From positions 1,262,677-1,326,676 of the forward strand of contig BFEA01000007.1 of the NCBI GenBank assembly GCA_003427395.1: a stretch of DNA of 64,000 bases, given 5' to 3'. The stretch comes from Chara braunii (lineage: Eukaryota; Streptophyta; Charophyceae; Charales; Characeae). The notes below the pieces were generated by a model. It saw only the letters and a program-made list of their open reading frames with translations, had not been told where the DNA came from and made no database searches. The first letter of the stretch is position 1, and each line of letters opens with the position of its first letter. The position numbers were made by a program, and so were the translations under genes. Positions 9,421 to 20,580 of this stretch are shown here, one piece after another.

Positions 9421-11237
9421 CATGAGGGAACCAGACACATGCATGATGAACGATAACTATCATCTAGCAATCTGATCATGACAAGGTAACCGCCCTACCC
9501 TAGGGGTTGCGAGATGTGAAGAAAGAGAAAGAATCTATCGATAGAACGCAGAAAGGCACATTGCCTATCTAACCTTTGTGCAGCTCCCATCTTCCACGCA
9601 ACAAAAACTATTAATGAAACGCCAAAACTATCCCTTCCATCATGTTCATCTCGCGTCAAAACCCCAGTTTCGACCCGTCTCTTGCCCAATCACATTAAGA
9701 AACGAGTGGGCTACGCAACTTACACTCTCGCTCTTTCTTTTTTTTCTCCCTCCTCGGCTCTGCCTCGCAAACTCTTTGTCTCCCATCTCCTTTTTTATCC
9801 TCTCATCAGCCAATCCGATTTCACCATGCAGGTCGCCCTCCTTCAAAAGTCGTTTTGCACTTTACCCCGCTTGTTTCTGTTAGGAATTGTGCACGCTATA
9901 AGTTCTTCCCTCCGCCTTCGTCATTGCCAAGTTTTCTCCACGGCCCATCTTCTCGTTTCCTTCCTCCTCTACTCTGGCGGCACTTAGCGCAGTCCGACCC
10001 TTTCGATAACTCCAACTACCTTCAGGGGACTTTCAGAGGGAACCAACTACTCGATGGTTCGATAGTCCTTCGCCCCTATACCCAAGTCTGATGAAAGAAC
10101 TGCATGTCAGTTCAGGTGCACGCGACTTCAGAAGGAACCAACTGCTTTGTGGCTCTGCACATCACACAGGGCATACTCACACTAGGACCTTCTGGGCTAA
10201 GCTTCGGATCATGGGACCGGATGTAAGTGCAGTCAGATACATCCAAAAAAGTCCCAGTGTAAGTACGACTTGTATGTTAGTTTTGCTATGAGCCCTTACA
10301 AGGATACCGCCTGGTTGTGCCCTTCCCAAGCATAGGTCACCATCTTTCGGGCCCCAATGGGCAGGCTCACACTTAAACCTTCTCATAGCAGATCGTGGTT
10401 GGCGTGTGGTGCACTTACAGAGTGCCCCCGCGCTTCTGTTTCTTCTGCCGATAGAGGAATTTCGTCAGCATCCCGACTACGGAGGAAGCCGAAAGGGCCC
10501 GCCCAAAGAGGCGTGTGCTCAAGGTCCTCGACTGCCATGAAAGCCATCCGTGGGGAGGGTTTCAATTGCTCCCCACGGTAAAGCTGGTTACAGCAGCCCA
10601 TGGTGGCCTGCACCCCACGTACAGTCGAGGAGGGTGGTGACGCTGTCATCGTCCACCCCCATTGACGGGGGATACACGACTTCCCCCCATCCCCTTTTTC
10701 GATCAGCAATTTCAAGCATTCTTTAACTCTCTTTCCAAACTCTCTTCATCCCCTCTGCGGTACTCCTTTGTCGTCGGTCTTAGAACCAGTTTCTTGCCTG
10801 GTCAACAGACGAGACCTTAAGAAAGGAAAAAAAAAAATAAAAAAAATAATAATAAAATTAGTAGAACTGAAGAGGACGAGGACCCACCGGCACCCTCTTG
10901 GTCTCGAACCCCCTTATGAATAGTCCCAGAACTGTGATTGGGGTTATCAGCATAAAACGACTCTTCGTCTTGGCCTTCCAGCAACCCCCGATCGCTGGAT
11001 AACGCCGTTTGTGCCAATGTTCTCGCCGCCTGACACTATGGTCATCGGACACACTATATGCGTTGCTGAAAACTCTCGACTTACCCCTATGCTAGATTCA
11101 ATAGCGTCGTGCCTTTCAACGAGTCGCCAAACACAATCTTCCCGCGCATACAAAGGTAAGGTCTTTATCCCCTTTGCGTTAAGCCCTGCCTGAGGCCGAG
11201 CCAGTCTACAAAGCAAAACTAGTCTTTATAAGATGCA
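9421..11237. other. No gene seen; possible Pol III B box near 10890
   Basis: Several open frames of 60-110 codons show no domain. On the minus strand GGGGTTCGAGACC (about 10890-10902) resembles a B box and is followed by T-rich DNA, so a SINE fragment is possible. The repeated words AGAGGGAACCAACTAC and AGAAGGAACCAACTGC occur at about 10036 and 10131. Confidence 0.3.
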
Positions 11238-11375
11238 AAAAAAAAAAAAAAAAAAAACCCTACAGAGATGGGGATTTAACCAGGCCTTATGGTTTTGGCG
11301 ACTTCCGCCGGCCTGGTATAGTCGTCGACTAAACGGTCATCTCACTGTGCTACGCAATAATGCGGGCCACACACA
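11238..11375 (-). ncRNA. Possible tRNA-derived SINE
   Basis: On the minus strand an A-box-like AGTGAGATGACCG segment is followed about 65 bases later by CTGGTTAAATCCCCAT (B-box-like). A run of about 20 T follows on the same strand. The distances fit a tRNA-derived Pol III unit, but no clear cloverleaf is seen. Confidence 0.3.
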
Positions 11376-11916
11376 CTCTCTAAGTCAATCATATTAGGTT
11401 TGGGCTATTGCCAAAAGTCAGGTTGCCGAGATGAGCTCCCCGACGGGATCTGTCCCATCAATGCGTTATGTTTATCAAGGACGCACCCAGTGCGACCTTT
11501 AAAAACGACGACAAATACCCTTGCAAGGGTGTTTGCTACAAGAACGCTGTGAAAGGGATGGGCCGCAAAATTTTAGTTACTCGTACCACGGGCTTTGGTG
11601 TCGTGTGTGAGGTACGAAACTCTTACATCCTAGCCTACGTGGCATGACAACCATTGGATGGACAGAGGGAGGTTATCCTTGGGACGGGCGAGGCAGGCAG
11701 GGGCTGCCAGACCCACGAATCGATAACCTGTTGGGCACAGAGCTCTTCATAAAGAAGATTTGTTCCTGCTTGATGTGAAATGGGCTAGCTCCTTTTTGAT
11801 GGAGCATCCCTGGTTGAGATAATATGGCGCAGTCCATTCCGACCGCGCGAAATCGCTCGGGCGCCATTGTAGACCATGTGCAACAGTGCAACGATGACAC
11901 GCTTAAATCGGAAAAA

Positions 11917-11947
<31 letters not shown>

Positions 11948-13859
11948 TTCGGAATCGTATGGATCCGAATTTAGGTCTGTATTTCAACAGTTCGTGGATC
12001 ATCCATGACTGAAGAGTGACCGTTGGTTTCAACCAACGAGAAAAAACAAAAAAAATAAAAAAAAAACGAAGCGTTTGTTGGCGCACGCCGCACTTAGGGG
12101 GAAGGCGAAGTGGAAGGTGCCCTGTGACGAACCGATTTCTGTTCCTCGCGATCTTCCGCGCGAGGACAATGAGGGGTCCTAAGACAGGAAGGTTGGGCCA
12201 ATTATGGGAGATCGAGATCGAAGAGAAAATTGCATCGGTGTCCTCGCTTCTTCGTCTTTTTACGTCGCTTCTTTTTGGACGACTGGGTTCAGGGATGGGC
12301 AAGTCCCAGGATGATCGGTTGACTAGCGCGGCGACAGAGGCGCGATTAATAATGTTGGACGTCGCTTCTTTCTTGCTCTATTGTCGGGTTCTTGGCGCGG
12401 TGATCGCGCGGGATGTTTTGCTTCGTTTTGAATTTCTTTTTGAATCTTGTCGAGCCCTCGATGACTCTCGGAATTTCGGACTTCCTTTTCGGATCTGTGC
12501 TTTTTGCATTTTTGCAGTAGTAGGAATTTAGGAATTTAGAAATTCGGGACTTCTTTTGTCGCGCGTTGCTTTTGCTTGCACGCTTATTTTTGTGGCTGCA
12601 GCGGAACTATGATTAATCGACGCCTTTAATCTTGTGTGTAACTGTAATTTTTGAGCAGGCGCCATTATAACTGTATCTTTCTTCTTGGGCTTCGTCTTTC
12701 CCACCCTCTCTTTTCCATTTGCTGTGACTGGTTAGCCGCGGACTGCATGCTAGGATCAATGAGTGGAGAGTGGCTTCGTCCCCTACGCCGCGGTCTGGTC
12801 AAGCAGAACGTAGGCAATCCCTTCACTTCTCTCTTCCAAGTCCTAGCAATTCTGTGTCCTTTGCGCAGGCATGCACGCTATAAATCTCAACTGCACAATT
12901 AGATAACTCTCTTAACTAGTCACCGAAAGGTCGGGGTAGTGCGATCACTGAGGGTCGGCTCATGAGCGAAGTAAGAGGTGAGTTGAAGTGGGAGTTGGGC
13001 GACCCGACGAGCTGGTGCCGAATGTGCGAGATTGACGTGTGGGGCTACGACGGACTGTAGCGCGCAGGCAAATCCGACGGGCACAGAAGGGTTAAGTGGG
13101 GTGATAACTTCGTGGGTTGGTGCGTGACGACGTCTTTTGCGTAAGCGTCAGCTGACAGACTCGGGTGTGAGCGAACACCTCGTGTGGATACGTGTAAGCG
13201 CGATCTGAATTGCGCGGCCTACACGTGTCCACGCGCCGCGAGTCGCGATCGTTTACAAGCCTGGCACCCCCAATACCGGGATAGGTGAGGAATTTTCCTC
13301 CTTTCAATCACCAGAGCTGGCAGGAATTTCCGACACCATATCTGGAGATCCCCCTGTCAGTCAGAAGCGTGCGGAAGGATTCCACCATACTGCAATGACA
13401 AGATGGCGTACACATGGGACCCAGGGTACTTAGAGCAGTGGGAGGGGGAATATCTTAGACCGAGTTATCCAGAATTTCCCTGTCTAACCGAAAACCGACT
13501 GTGTGCCTGAAACTTTCACCGTGCCATAACCAGCGACCCAAGGTGCCCCCGACTACCCGACCACTTATAACACGCAATATTTCATATCCCTCGGCTTCGT
13601 CGTCATCGCCACAAATTTCCCTCGCTTCCACATCCTCCTCCCATACCACCAGCTCGCAGTGGTTCCGTGGAATTCCATAGTCCCGTATTAGCCCCACACG
13701 CCTTGCAGAAATTGTAGACGACGCGGCAACCGTCGAACTTCTGGAATTACGGAACCTACTCATAATATGCGACGACAATCGACACGCGTCTGCCCCCAGA
13801 GGTCCGACTCATAGGAAACGCGACCCTCACGAACGGACCTCTAACCGAACCGCCGGGTC
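11376..13859. other. No gene seen; palindrome at 11512 and (TA)n at 11917
   Basis: Holds a 24-bp near-palindrome (11511-11535) shared with 51379-51402, and a TATATA tract at about 11915-11938. Frames up to 209 codons run across the TA tract in both directions, with no recognised domain. The upstream part of element 1's LTR may lie at the right side, but I cannot fix its start. Confidence 0.35.
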
Positions 13860-13861
13860 GG

Positions 13862-14103
13862 ATGACCCAGAATGCACTGCGCATGTCATCTGCCTTATGC
13901 TACACGACATCGACTGCCATCAGACCGGAAGCAGCCCGTCCCTTAGCCTTATTGCACCTATGCCCCCGAAACCGCGTCACAGGAGATCTCAGTTCTGACC
14001 TGGGACTCCACCCCTACTTTCCCAAAAATCCTTGGCACACCCATTTTCGCACTTCCAGGCTCATATCCCACTCCGAACAGGAAGTCGCTACCGGGCGTGA
14101 GGT
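13862..14103 (+). repeat. 3' part of element 1's 5' LTR
   Basis: Matches the region upstream of element 2's primer-binding site: CTGCGCATGTCATCTGCC near 13877 and CCAAAAATCCTTGGCACACC near 14023 have near-identical partners there. The LTR start is not resolved, and the paired 3' LTR was not found. Confidence 0.6.
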
Positions 14104-14116
14104 TGGTATCGGAGCC
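14104..14116 (+). promoter_or_regulatory. Primer-binding site of gypsy element 1
   Basis: TGGTATCGGAGCC is complementary to the initiator tRNA-Met 3' end with one mismatch to the usual plant site. It directly follows the LTR end GCGTGAGGT, as in element 2. Confidence 0.8.
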
Positions 14117-14122
14117 TGACAC

Positions 14123-15820
14123 GTGGTGGGGTTTTATAATTTGTGTGGTGATAACGAAGATCGAAGCGATCTGGCTAACAGAGGGCGACCTCGACCTCGG
14201 AACGCGCATCGACGCGACCTCGTCATTACCAGAAGCCGGTTTGCGGCTCGACGGGCGGTCAACATAAACGCTAATCAACAGAACCCGAACCCCCAACAAA
14301 ACCTCAATCCACAACATAATCCTAATCAACACGTACCACGAGCACGGACTCCCATGACGCCACCTGATCTATATCTATTCGACCCTGCACATCACCTTGC
14401 TGGAGCATGGTTGGCCACGCTCCGAGCTCAACAATACGATGACAACGAAGCACATGTGAACTTTTCCACTTGATTTGGGGGGGACACTCATTATTGGTTT
14501 AACACCTATGTGTGGGTTGATCTCCCGACACTTGAGCGCGACTTCCTGAACCGATTCGATTATATCCATCCTGAACAGACTCTTTTCATAATTAAAGACC
14601 GAGTTCAAAAACCCCTCGAGTCCGTCACCGAGTATCGAAACCGATTTTACAGGATGTTTGTGAAAACAGAACGGGGTGAACAGGTAGGAAAAAAATTGTT
14701 TATCGATGGGCTTCGCAGTAGAACGATGAGGGCGAAACTGCGAAAACAGTTGTCCCCCATCAATCATGCACTACAACAAATCATGGCGGTCGCAGAGGAA
14801 ATGGAACGAAAGTTCGCCACGAGTTTCCTAGAAGGAGAGGATTATCCTAGGGAGGGAGACTCGTCCGAGCTAGCAAGGGCCAAAGTTGAGCTGGCTGGGT
14901 TACAAAATAAGTTCGAAAACATGGGGTTTGTATCTGGCCCTGTCACCTATCTGGAACAGATTACCCCCAAACGACCAGCCCCGAGTGTGATTACGAGCAT
15001 GCCCGTTCCCGTGATGACGGCACCCCCACCTCCGATCGAAAGTCCCGCACGACCGAATGAATCTTCCGCCTTATTGGAACTAACTAAAACACTGGTCAAT
15101 CTGATTCCGGAAAGCAAAAAGGAACAGGGGGAACCCAATGCTCGAATAGAGGTGATGATGAGGTTGATGCGACCACTAGCGGTGCGTGCCGCCCTGATTC
15201 AACACGGACTGGCCCCGGCACCCCCTCCCTCATGGATCCTTGGCAATCTGAACATCTGTTACACGTGTCATCAACCAGGGCACATAGCCCGAGATTGCCC
15301 CCACCGACCTCCGCAACCACGGGTCGGGGCGGCGCCTGTAGCGGCAACTCCGATCGCAAACGGACCTGGACGAGTAGGAGCATTAATGGAAGAAATGGAA
15401 GTGGGTGGAAACGCGTTAGCCACAAGGGAAGAAGTCGCTGAGCTTATTCTGTTGGATCAATATGTAACACTTGGTTATCCGGGGCTTGGGATGACTGGAA
15501 CGATTAGACCAGCGCCAGAACAGAGGGCAGTAGTGGAGTGGCGACCTTACACAGGGGAGATGGAGTCGGGAGGACCTACCTTCGTTACCAGAGAAATCGA
15601 TGTTTTAAACATCGTGCGAACTTTAGATCATCGGATTCCTCTTCCGATCGGTCATCTACTATCAATATCGGAACAGACCAATGAACGCATGCCGCAACAC
15701 TGCAAGGCGAATCGAAAACGATTCGCCCTCGCCCGGACAGCAAACACGAAAACAAAAAATCCAACACAAGACGAAAATGCTGCTGGCACTTCCGACCCAA
15801 TAAGGTTAGGATTAATTTAG
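14123..15820 (+). pseudogene. gag: gag polyprotein of element 1 with CCHC zinc knuckle
   Basis: One frame runs from 14123 to a TAG at 15818-15820, interrupted only by a TGA at 14471-14473. The capsid region includes WVDLPTLERDFLNRF and the YRNRFYRMF / LFIDGLRS blocks typical of gypsy gag. A CCHC zinc knuckle, CYTCHQPGHIARDC, is at 15257-15298. A Pro-rich stretch and an Asn/Gln-rich N-terminal stretch flank the capsid. The product would package element RNA into particles. No good ATG opens the frame; a GTG is at 14123. The protease follows in the same frame after the TAG. Confidence 0.85.
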
Positions 15821-16201
15821 AAGGATGATCACGTCCTACGGATTAAACCAATCCCATGGAAATCCGCCGAATCCGATATCAAGGTATGGGGAACCCCATA
15901 CAACGCTATTATTGATTCTGGAGCTGCTGTCTTGGCTATCTCATTACGGGTAGCTGAAATGGCAGAAAAAAAGAATGATCTGATTATGCTTGCGGAAAAA
16001 GATCAGCTCGTTTTAGCAGATGAAGAGAAGATTAAAATGGTAGGGCGGATGACCAATGTTGCTTTTCGATTGGGAAAGGTGCATACTCTGGGAGATGTCG
16101 TAGTCTTGGACGTGAACGCTTACGACGTCCTCTTTGGCCTTCCCGCTCTTGTGGCCTTGCGAGCCAATCTGGACTTCGAGAGGCGATCGATTGTCCTCTG
16201 A
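15821..16201 (+). pseudogene. Retropepsin-type aspartic protease of element 1
   Basis: The frame continues directly from gag past the TAG. The catalytic motif is NAIIDSGAAVLAIS (D-S-G instead of the more usual D-T-G) near 15907-15948. The flap and C-terminal block are present, with VLFGLPALVALRANLDF near 16130-16175. It stops at a TGA that the related element reads through. It would cleave the gag-pol polyprotein. Confidence 0.8.
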
Positions 16202-16765
16202 AATATGGGAGGAAAGCCCTATGTTGTACCTATGAGGCTAACCCTTCTTACCACTGCTAACGTAACCCCGCGATTTTCTCAAATAATGACGGGAACTCTT
16301 CACGTGATCATCTGGGATAACTCTGCCAACGGTGAATAATCCTGAAAAGATGCGGACAATAGTGATGAGGACGATCCAGTAATTCTGAAGATTGTGCAAC
16401 AGCGTATCGATTACCATGTGCAACGAGTGAATGCGAAACCATTGAGCCTGACTGACCAAAATCTACAAAGAACGCAAGCAACGATTATGGGTGAACCTCT
16501 CGTGCAGATTTCGAGAATGGTTGATTCTTTGGAACCCCGTCGAACCCTGTACGAAGGTATCTCCCCTCTCCTTGCACGATATAACGACAAAAGACACTTC
16601 TGCGACATTACAAATCTCCCCCGATCTCTTTTGTCAAAAGAGATACGATTGTTACGCTTAGGGGTGGAGACCAATTCTTTGGAACCCCCTAAGCGCCTCG
16701 AAACTGGACTCGGATCAGAATCACAACCAAGCCCGTGCCATGGCAGGATATTCGCGACGGAGTAA
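16202..16765 (+). pseudogene. Protease-RT connector of element 1
   Basis: Same frame as gag/protease, with stops near 16340. It is open from about 16349 to 16765. It contains a GEPLVQISRMVDSLEPRRTLYEG block that matches GEPILQVFDLADDLEPPYTLYEG in element 2. The function of this linker is unknown; its conservation between two diverged elements shows it is part of the polyprotein. A frameshift to the RT frame occurs before 16765. Confidence 0.6.
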
Positions 16766-18141
16766 CGTCGGAAGAACACGTGGCCATTCGGGAGCAGGAT
16801 GCGCAAATGATGGCTACGGTATTTTCCTGGCGATCGGACAATTCTTTCATCTCCGCACCCCCGCCTGAATCCACTAAACGGGTAAGCATGAAACAAGTCG
16901 ACGTACGAATATGGGACCAGTTGTACGAGCTACACGTGCCCCATTACGTACCCGATGAAATTCATTACCTCATCGCGGATATTCTGAAAGAATGCCAGGG
17001 TGCGATTAGTGTGACGGACGTAGACATTGGACTGTTGCTAGTCATACAACATGAAATTCAGACCGCGAACCATCCCCCGATCCATTGTAAGCCCTACAGA
17101 TACTCCCTGGTAGAACGAAAGATGGTTTTTCAGCGGATCATGGAGTTCGAAGCCAATGGATGGATCGACTACAGATACTCCCTGGTAGAACGAAAGATGG
17201 TTTTTCAGCGGATCATGGAGTTCGAAGCCAATGGATGGATCGAACCTGCAACTGGGCCCTCGTCATTTCCGGTAGTGTTAGTTCCGAAGAAGAACGGGTC
17301 GATTCGCATATGCATCGATTATCGCAAGCTGAATGACATCACAATCAAAAATGTCTATCCCCTTCCCCGGATCGATGATTTGTTGGATGCGATTGAATGT
17401 GCTAATTGTTTTAGTAAATTTGATATTCGCCATGGCTTCCAACACATTCTGGTTAAGGAGGAAGATCGACAAAAAACGGCCTTCGTATTGTTTGAAGGCA
17501 CGTGGCAGTGGGTTCGGTGTCCGATGGGAATTTGCAACGTGCCTGCCACGTTTCAGCGAGCTATGAACGTGACGTTCCAGAACTTCGTTAACAAGACACG
17601 GCTAACTCAGGGGATGATCAACTTTTGCGCCATCGTGTACATGGACGACATCTTGGTCTACTTTGAAACCTATCACAGGCATGCACAGCACATCGAGTGG
17701 ACGCTGGGAGCTCTGAGAGATGTTGGGTTCAAAATCGCGCTCGAGAAGAGCGAAATTTTCCTCTCGGAAATCTTGTTCTTGGGTTACGTGGTGACACGTG
17801 GAGGACTGCAGCCAGATTCGAGGAAGGTCGCGGCGGTGAAAGACGCCCTTGTTCCTACGTCACTAACGCAGGTTCGAGCTTTCTTGGGACTAGCATCGTA
17901 CTACCGTCGCTTCTTCAAGGGCTTCGCCGCAATAGCACGACCCCTGACGAAATTGCTAGGGAAGGACCAACCCCTCAGTTGGGACGCAGAGTGCGAACAT
18001 GCTTTCGCCACCCTCAAGGACGGCCTGGTTACGACACCTATTTTGATCTGGCCTGACCCTACGAAGCAGTTCATTCTTATCACCGACTGGCAGCCAGAGG
18101 CGATTTCCGCTATTTTAGCGCAGAAGGGGAACGACGGTTGA
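16735..18141 (+). pseudogene. pol: Reverse transcriptase and start of RNase H, element 1
   Basis: A 468-codon open frame. RT fingers: VVLVPKKNGSIRICIDYRKLN. Palm: FSKFDIRHGFQHI and the catalytic YMDD (17638-17649). Thumb/connection: FLGLASYYRRFFKGFA. It then enters RNase H at FILITDWQPEAISAILAQ and stops at a TGA. The reaction would be tRNA-primed cDNA synthesis with RNA-strand removal. Inside the fingers a 25-residue block (YRYSLVERK...NGWID) is repeated in tandem, which would probably disturb the fold. All RT motifs read clearly, so the class call is firm. Confidence 0.9.
17094..17243 (+). repeat. 75-bp in-frame tandem duplication inside RT
   Basis: 17094-17168 is repeated at 17169-17243 with apparent identity. 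Each copy encodes 25 residues ending NGWI. Element 2 has a single copy at the equivalent position. Confidence 0.9.
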
Positions 18142-18463
18142 GAACACGTTATCGAGTATGCATCTCGTACAGTGCCAAACGAGCGAAGGAACGACTCAGC
18201 CCCGCAGGGTGAATGCTACGCAGTGGTCTAGGGGATTCAACACTTCCATCCGTATCTCTATGGACATAAGTTCCTCCTCGTGACAGACCACGAGCCATTG
18301 CTGGTACTAAAGAGACTCACTAATTACACGGGTATGATTGAACGATGGGCTGTGCGCCTATAGGAGTACGATTTCGACATCATTCATTGAAAGACAAAGA
18401 GGCACTGCAACGCAGACGGGCTGACACGTATACATCGACCAGCTAAGGTACCTAAAGGGGAAT
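18142..18463 (+). pseudogene. RNase H C-terminal part of element 1
   Basis: Same frame as the RT but with several stops. Motifs remain: GECYAVV (acidic helix position), LLVTDHEPLLVL and NADGLTRIHRP. They match the intact block in element 2 (GECYAALWG, TLVTDH, NADGLTRLHRP). The domain degrades template RNA during cDNA synthesis. Confidence 0.75.
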
Positions 18464-18531
18464 AATCATTCCGTGGAAGGAACCAGAATCGGCGAACGGA
18501 CCCAAGTACGGACAGGTGGCAGTCCTTCCAC

Positions 18532-19053
18532 GTGGCAAGAAGCAGACAAGTGGCAATGGGTGATGGAGGTAATCCTGCAACTCCTCTCTCTTCCCTCTCA
18601 CCTTCGTCCCTTCTCTCTCTCCCTGATAAATTTTGTTATTTTTGCGAAGCAATTTCACGCGTTTGTTCCGTTCCTATGCATCCTAGTGGGGAAGGATATG
18701 CAGAATGGGTAGATTGTCGGCAGTGTGTCGCACAGTACAGAAATGACGATAAGCCTTGGTTGTGCCCCTTGTGTCGAGTCGATAAGATCCCGACCGAGGC
18801 TCGATTTCTCAACGCCACGTCAGAAGGGTTAGAAAAGACTTGGAAATTTAGAAGGGCTGAGGTATGGACGGATATTGCTTTAATCGCCACCTTAGTAGGT
18901 GATCCCCTCCAGGATTTCACTAAGGAGGACCGAAAAAGGGCCAACGAAAGGGCTCGGGACTATTGCTGGAACGAGGGTCGGTTAGAAAAGGGAAAGACGG
19001 ACGATAGTGGAATCTGGATGATAGTACCGCACCCATTCATGAGGTATGACTGA
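18532..19053 (+). pseudogene. PHD-type finger and pre-integrase segment, element 1
   Basis: A 173-codon frame lying between RNase H and integrase. After a Ser/Leu/Pro-rich linker, the finger (18631-18780) has C35-x2-C38, W59, C62-x2-C65, W76, C78-x2-C81. The His-x2-Cys pair expected after C65 is missing. In element 2 the same site has HMAC, so a short internal deletion is likely here. Downstream, RRAEVWT, RDYCWNEGRLEK and IVPHPFMRYD lead into the integrase. PHD fingers usually read histone H3 tails; that role here is inference. The frame ends at a TGA where element 2 has TGG (Trp). Confidence 0.65.
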
Positions 19054-20150
19054 GTGAAGACATCGCATGAGGAAACTGCAGCCCATTTTAGCCGTGCGGA
19101 TCACGGAAGCGGCAATTGACAAAAATGAGCGGTATTGGTCCAATATTCGTGACGATGTGAAATTCATCGTCGCCAACTGTCAGGTTTGCGTCGCTGACAA
19201 GGTGCCGATTCAGCCGCTAAGATCGATAGTGCCGACGGTTGTTGAACGACCTTTTCAGAGGGTTAGTATGGATACTACCGATATTGTGGTGCCCCCTGGA
19301 CCTAATAGCTGCAAGTATTCAATCCTACTGGTGTTTATAGACCATTTCTCGAAATGGATTGAGGCATATCCCTGTCATACACGACAGGCAGCTGAAATTG
19401 CACTATATGTCAACCATTTTTTAGGAATGCACCAGGACACAGAGGAAATCCTGACCGATAACTGGATAGAATTCAGAGGGGAAGTTTTGAGGAACCTGGT
19501 CATACACAGCGTCGCCATTCACAATACCGCACCCCACATGTCACAGTCTAATGGGTTGGTAGAAAACGCGAATAGGTTGATAAAGACAGCGCTGCGACAA
19601 AACATCGCGGCACATGATCCGAGGCCCTGGTCTGATATCGTAGATCACATCCTGTCGGTCCATCAAGGAACGCCTCACAAATCGACGGGCCTTAGCCCCT
19701 TTCAACTACGAACCAATAGCGTAGCTTGCGTCTCGATATCGAGCCTCCCCAATGAATCCTCGTTGAACCGGCGGCCCACGAGGGCTACGGTTCGGGACAA
19801 GGCCAAGCGACACATGAAACTGATGGAACGGTCTCTTCCCCGATTAGCCCGAAAGCGCCAGAAAATGATTGAGTTGGCCCACGACCGACAAATTCGTAGC
19901 TACGAGGCCCGAAATGGAAATGCTGGACCGCGGCCCCAGTATAAATTGGGGGACATCGTGCAGGTAAGGAAATGTGTTCGCCAGGGTAAGCTAGCGCCAC
20001 GATTCTTCGGGCGATGCCAGGTAATCGAGCTTGGTCCAAACGGAGTGAACACGGTGCGGCTCGTGCTTGAGGTCTCCGACAGCCGATCGGCTCGTCCAAT
20101 CACTCGCCACGTGTCCTATCTGAGGCCCCTTCCTTCTTCTCCATCTCCAG
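19054..20150 (+). pseudogene. Integrase of element 1
   Basis: N-terminal zinc site: HEETAAH, then after a one-base frameshift near 19090 the CQVC pair. Catalytic core DDE: Asp in SMDTTDIV (near 19270), Asp in ILTDNW (near 19456) and Glu in GLVENANR (near 19565). The C-terminal part has YKLGDIVQVRK and ends with VSYLRP, like the GPY/F-type tail of gypsy integrases. It joins cDNA to chromosomal DNA. The core is open from 19067. I see no chromodomain. Confidence 0.8.
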
Positions 20151-20580
20151 CTTTTGTTTGCTTCCTCCTTCGCTACAGAAGAGGACGACGGCTCCTTATC
20201 GCCCTCTCCTCCTCCTGCATCTCTCGCCCCTTCTCCTACCCCGTCCCCGTCGCCATCGCCATGAGTTTTTCTACCGAGCGAGCCCTCGGCGATCACATGC
20301 TGGCGCCATGCGGCGACATCTCAGCAATCCGGCAAGTTTGTCACCCGCAACTCAGTCCAGATTTTCTTCGATTCGCACAGTTCTTCAACACAGCGGGGGT
20401 GTACGCAGCGGCAGAATTCCGTTTTACGGCTGATCGTCAGACACTCGTTCTTGCCGAAGCATCGACTGTCCGCACCTGGAATCAGCCATGTGTCGACCGT
20501 CGTCGTCTTCAACGGTGACATCAGCGCAGTAGATCCTCACTTCCACCGTTTTCACGGGCAATTATTCAGAGGTAAGTCTT
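20151..20580 (+). other. Extra open frame after the integrase, with splice-donor-like end
   Basis: The integrase frame runs on to a TGA at 20516-20518. An internal ATG at 20261 opens an 85-codon acidic/neutral segment with no recognised domain. A second frame (HVSTVVVFNGDIS...) overlaps its end and reaches AGAGGTAAGTC at 20570, a good donor-like site. TTGTAG occurs about 65 bp later. It could be an additional 3' gene of the element or unrelated adjacent sequence. Confidence 0.3.

Larger units (their letters stand above)
13862..20518 (+). mobile_element. Ty3/gypsy-type LTR retroelement 1 (degenerate)
   Basis: Order: LTR end, primer-binding site (14104), gag with zinc knuckle, protease, RT, RNase H, PHD-type finger, integrase with C-terminal domain. 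The RT-before-integrase order defines the Ty3/gypsy class. It carries several stops, at least two frameshifts and a 75-bp duplication inside RT, so it is inactive. No 3' LTR is seen after the integrase, although the LTR words near 13870-14060 can be compared with element 2. The related minus-strand element at 27.75-33.3 kb is clearly diverged at the protein level, so they are not recent copies of each other. Confidence 0.85.

Noticed and set aside
11673-12302. 209-codon minus frame and 171-codon plus frame
   Set aside because: They overlap on opposite strands across a TA tract and neither shows a domain or biased composition that favours it.
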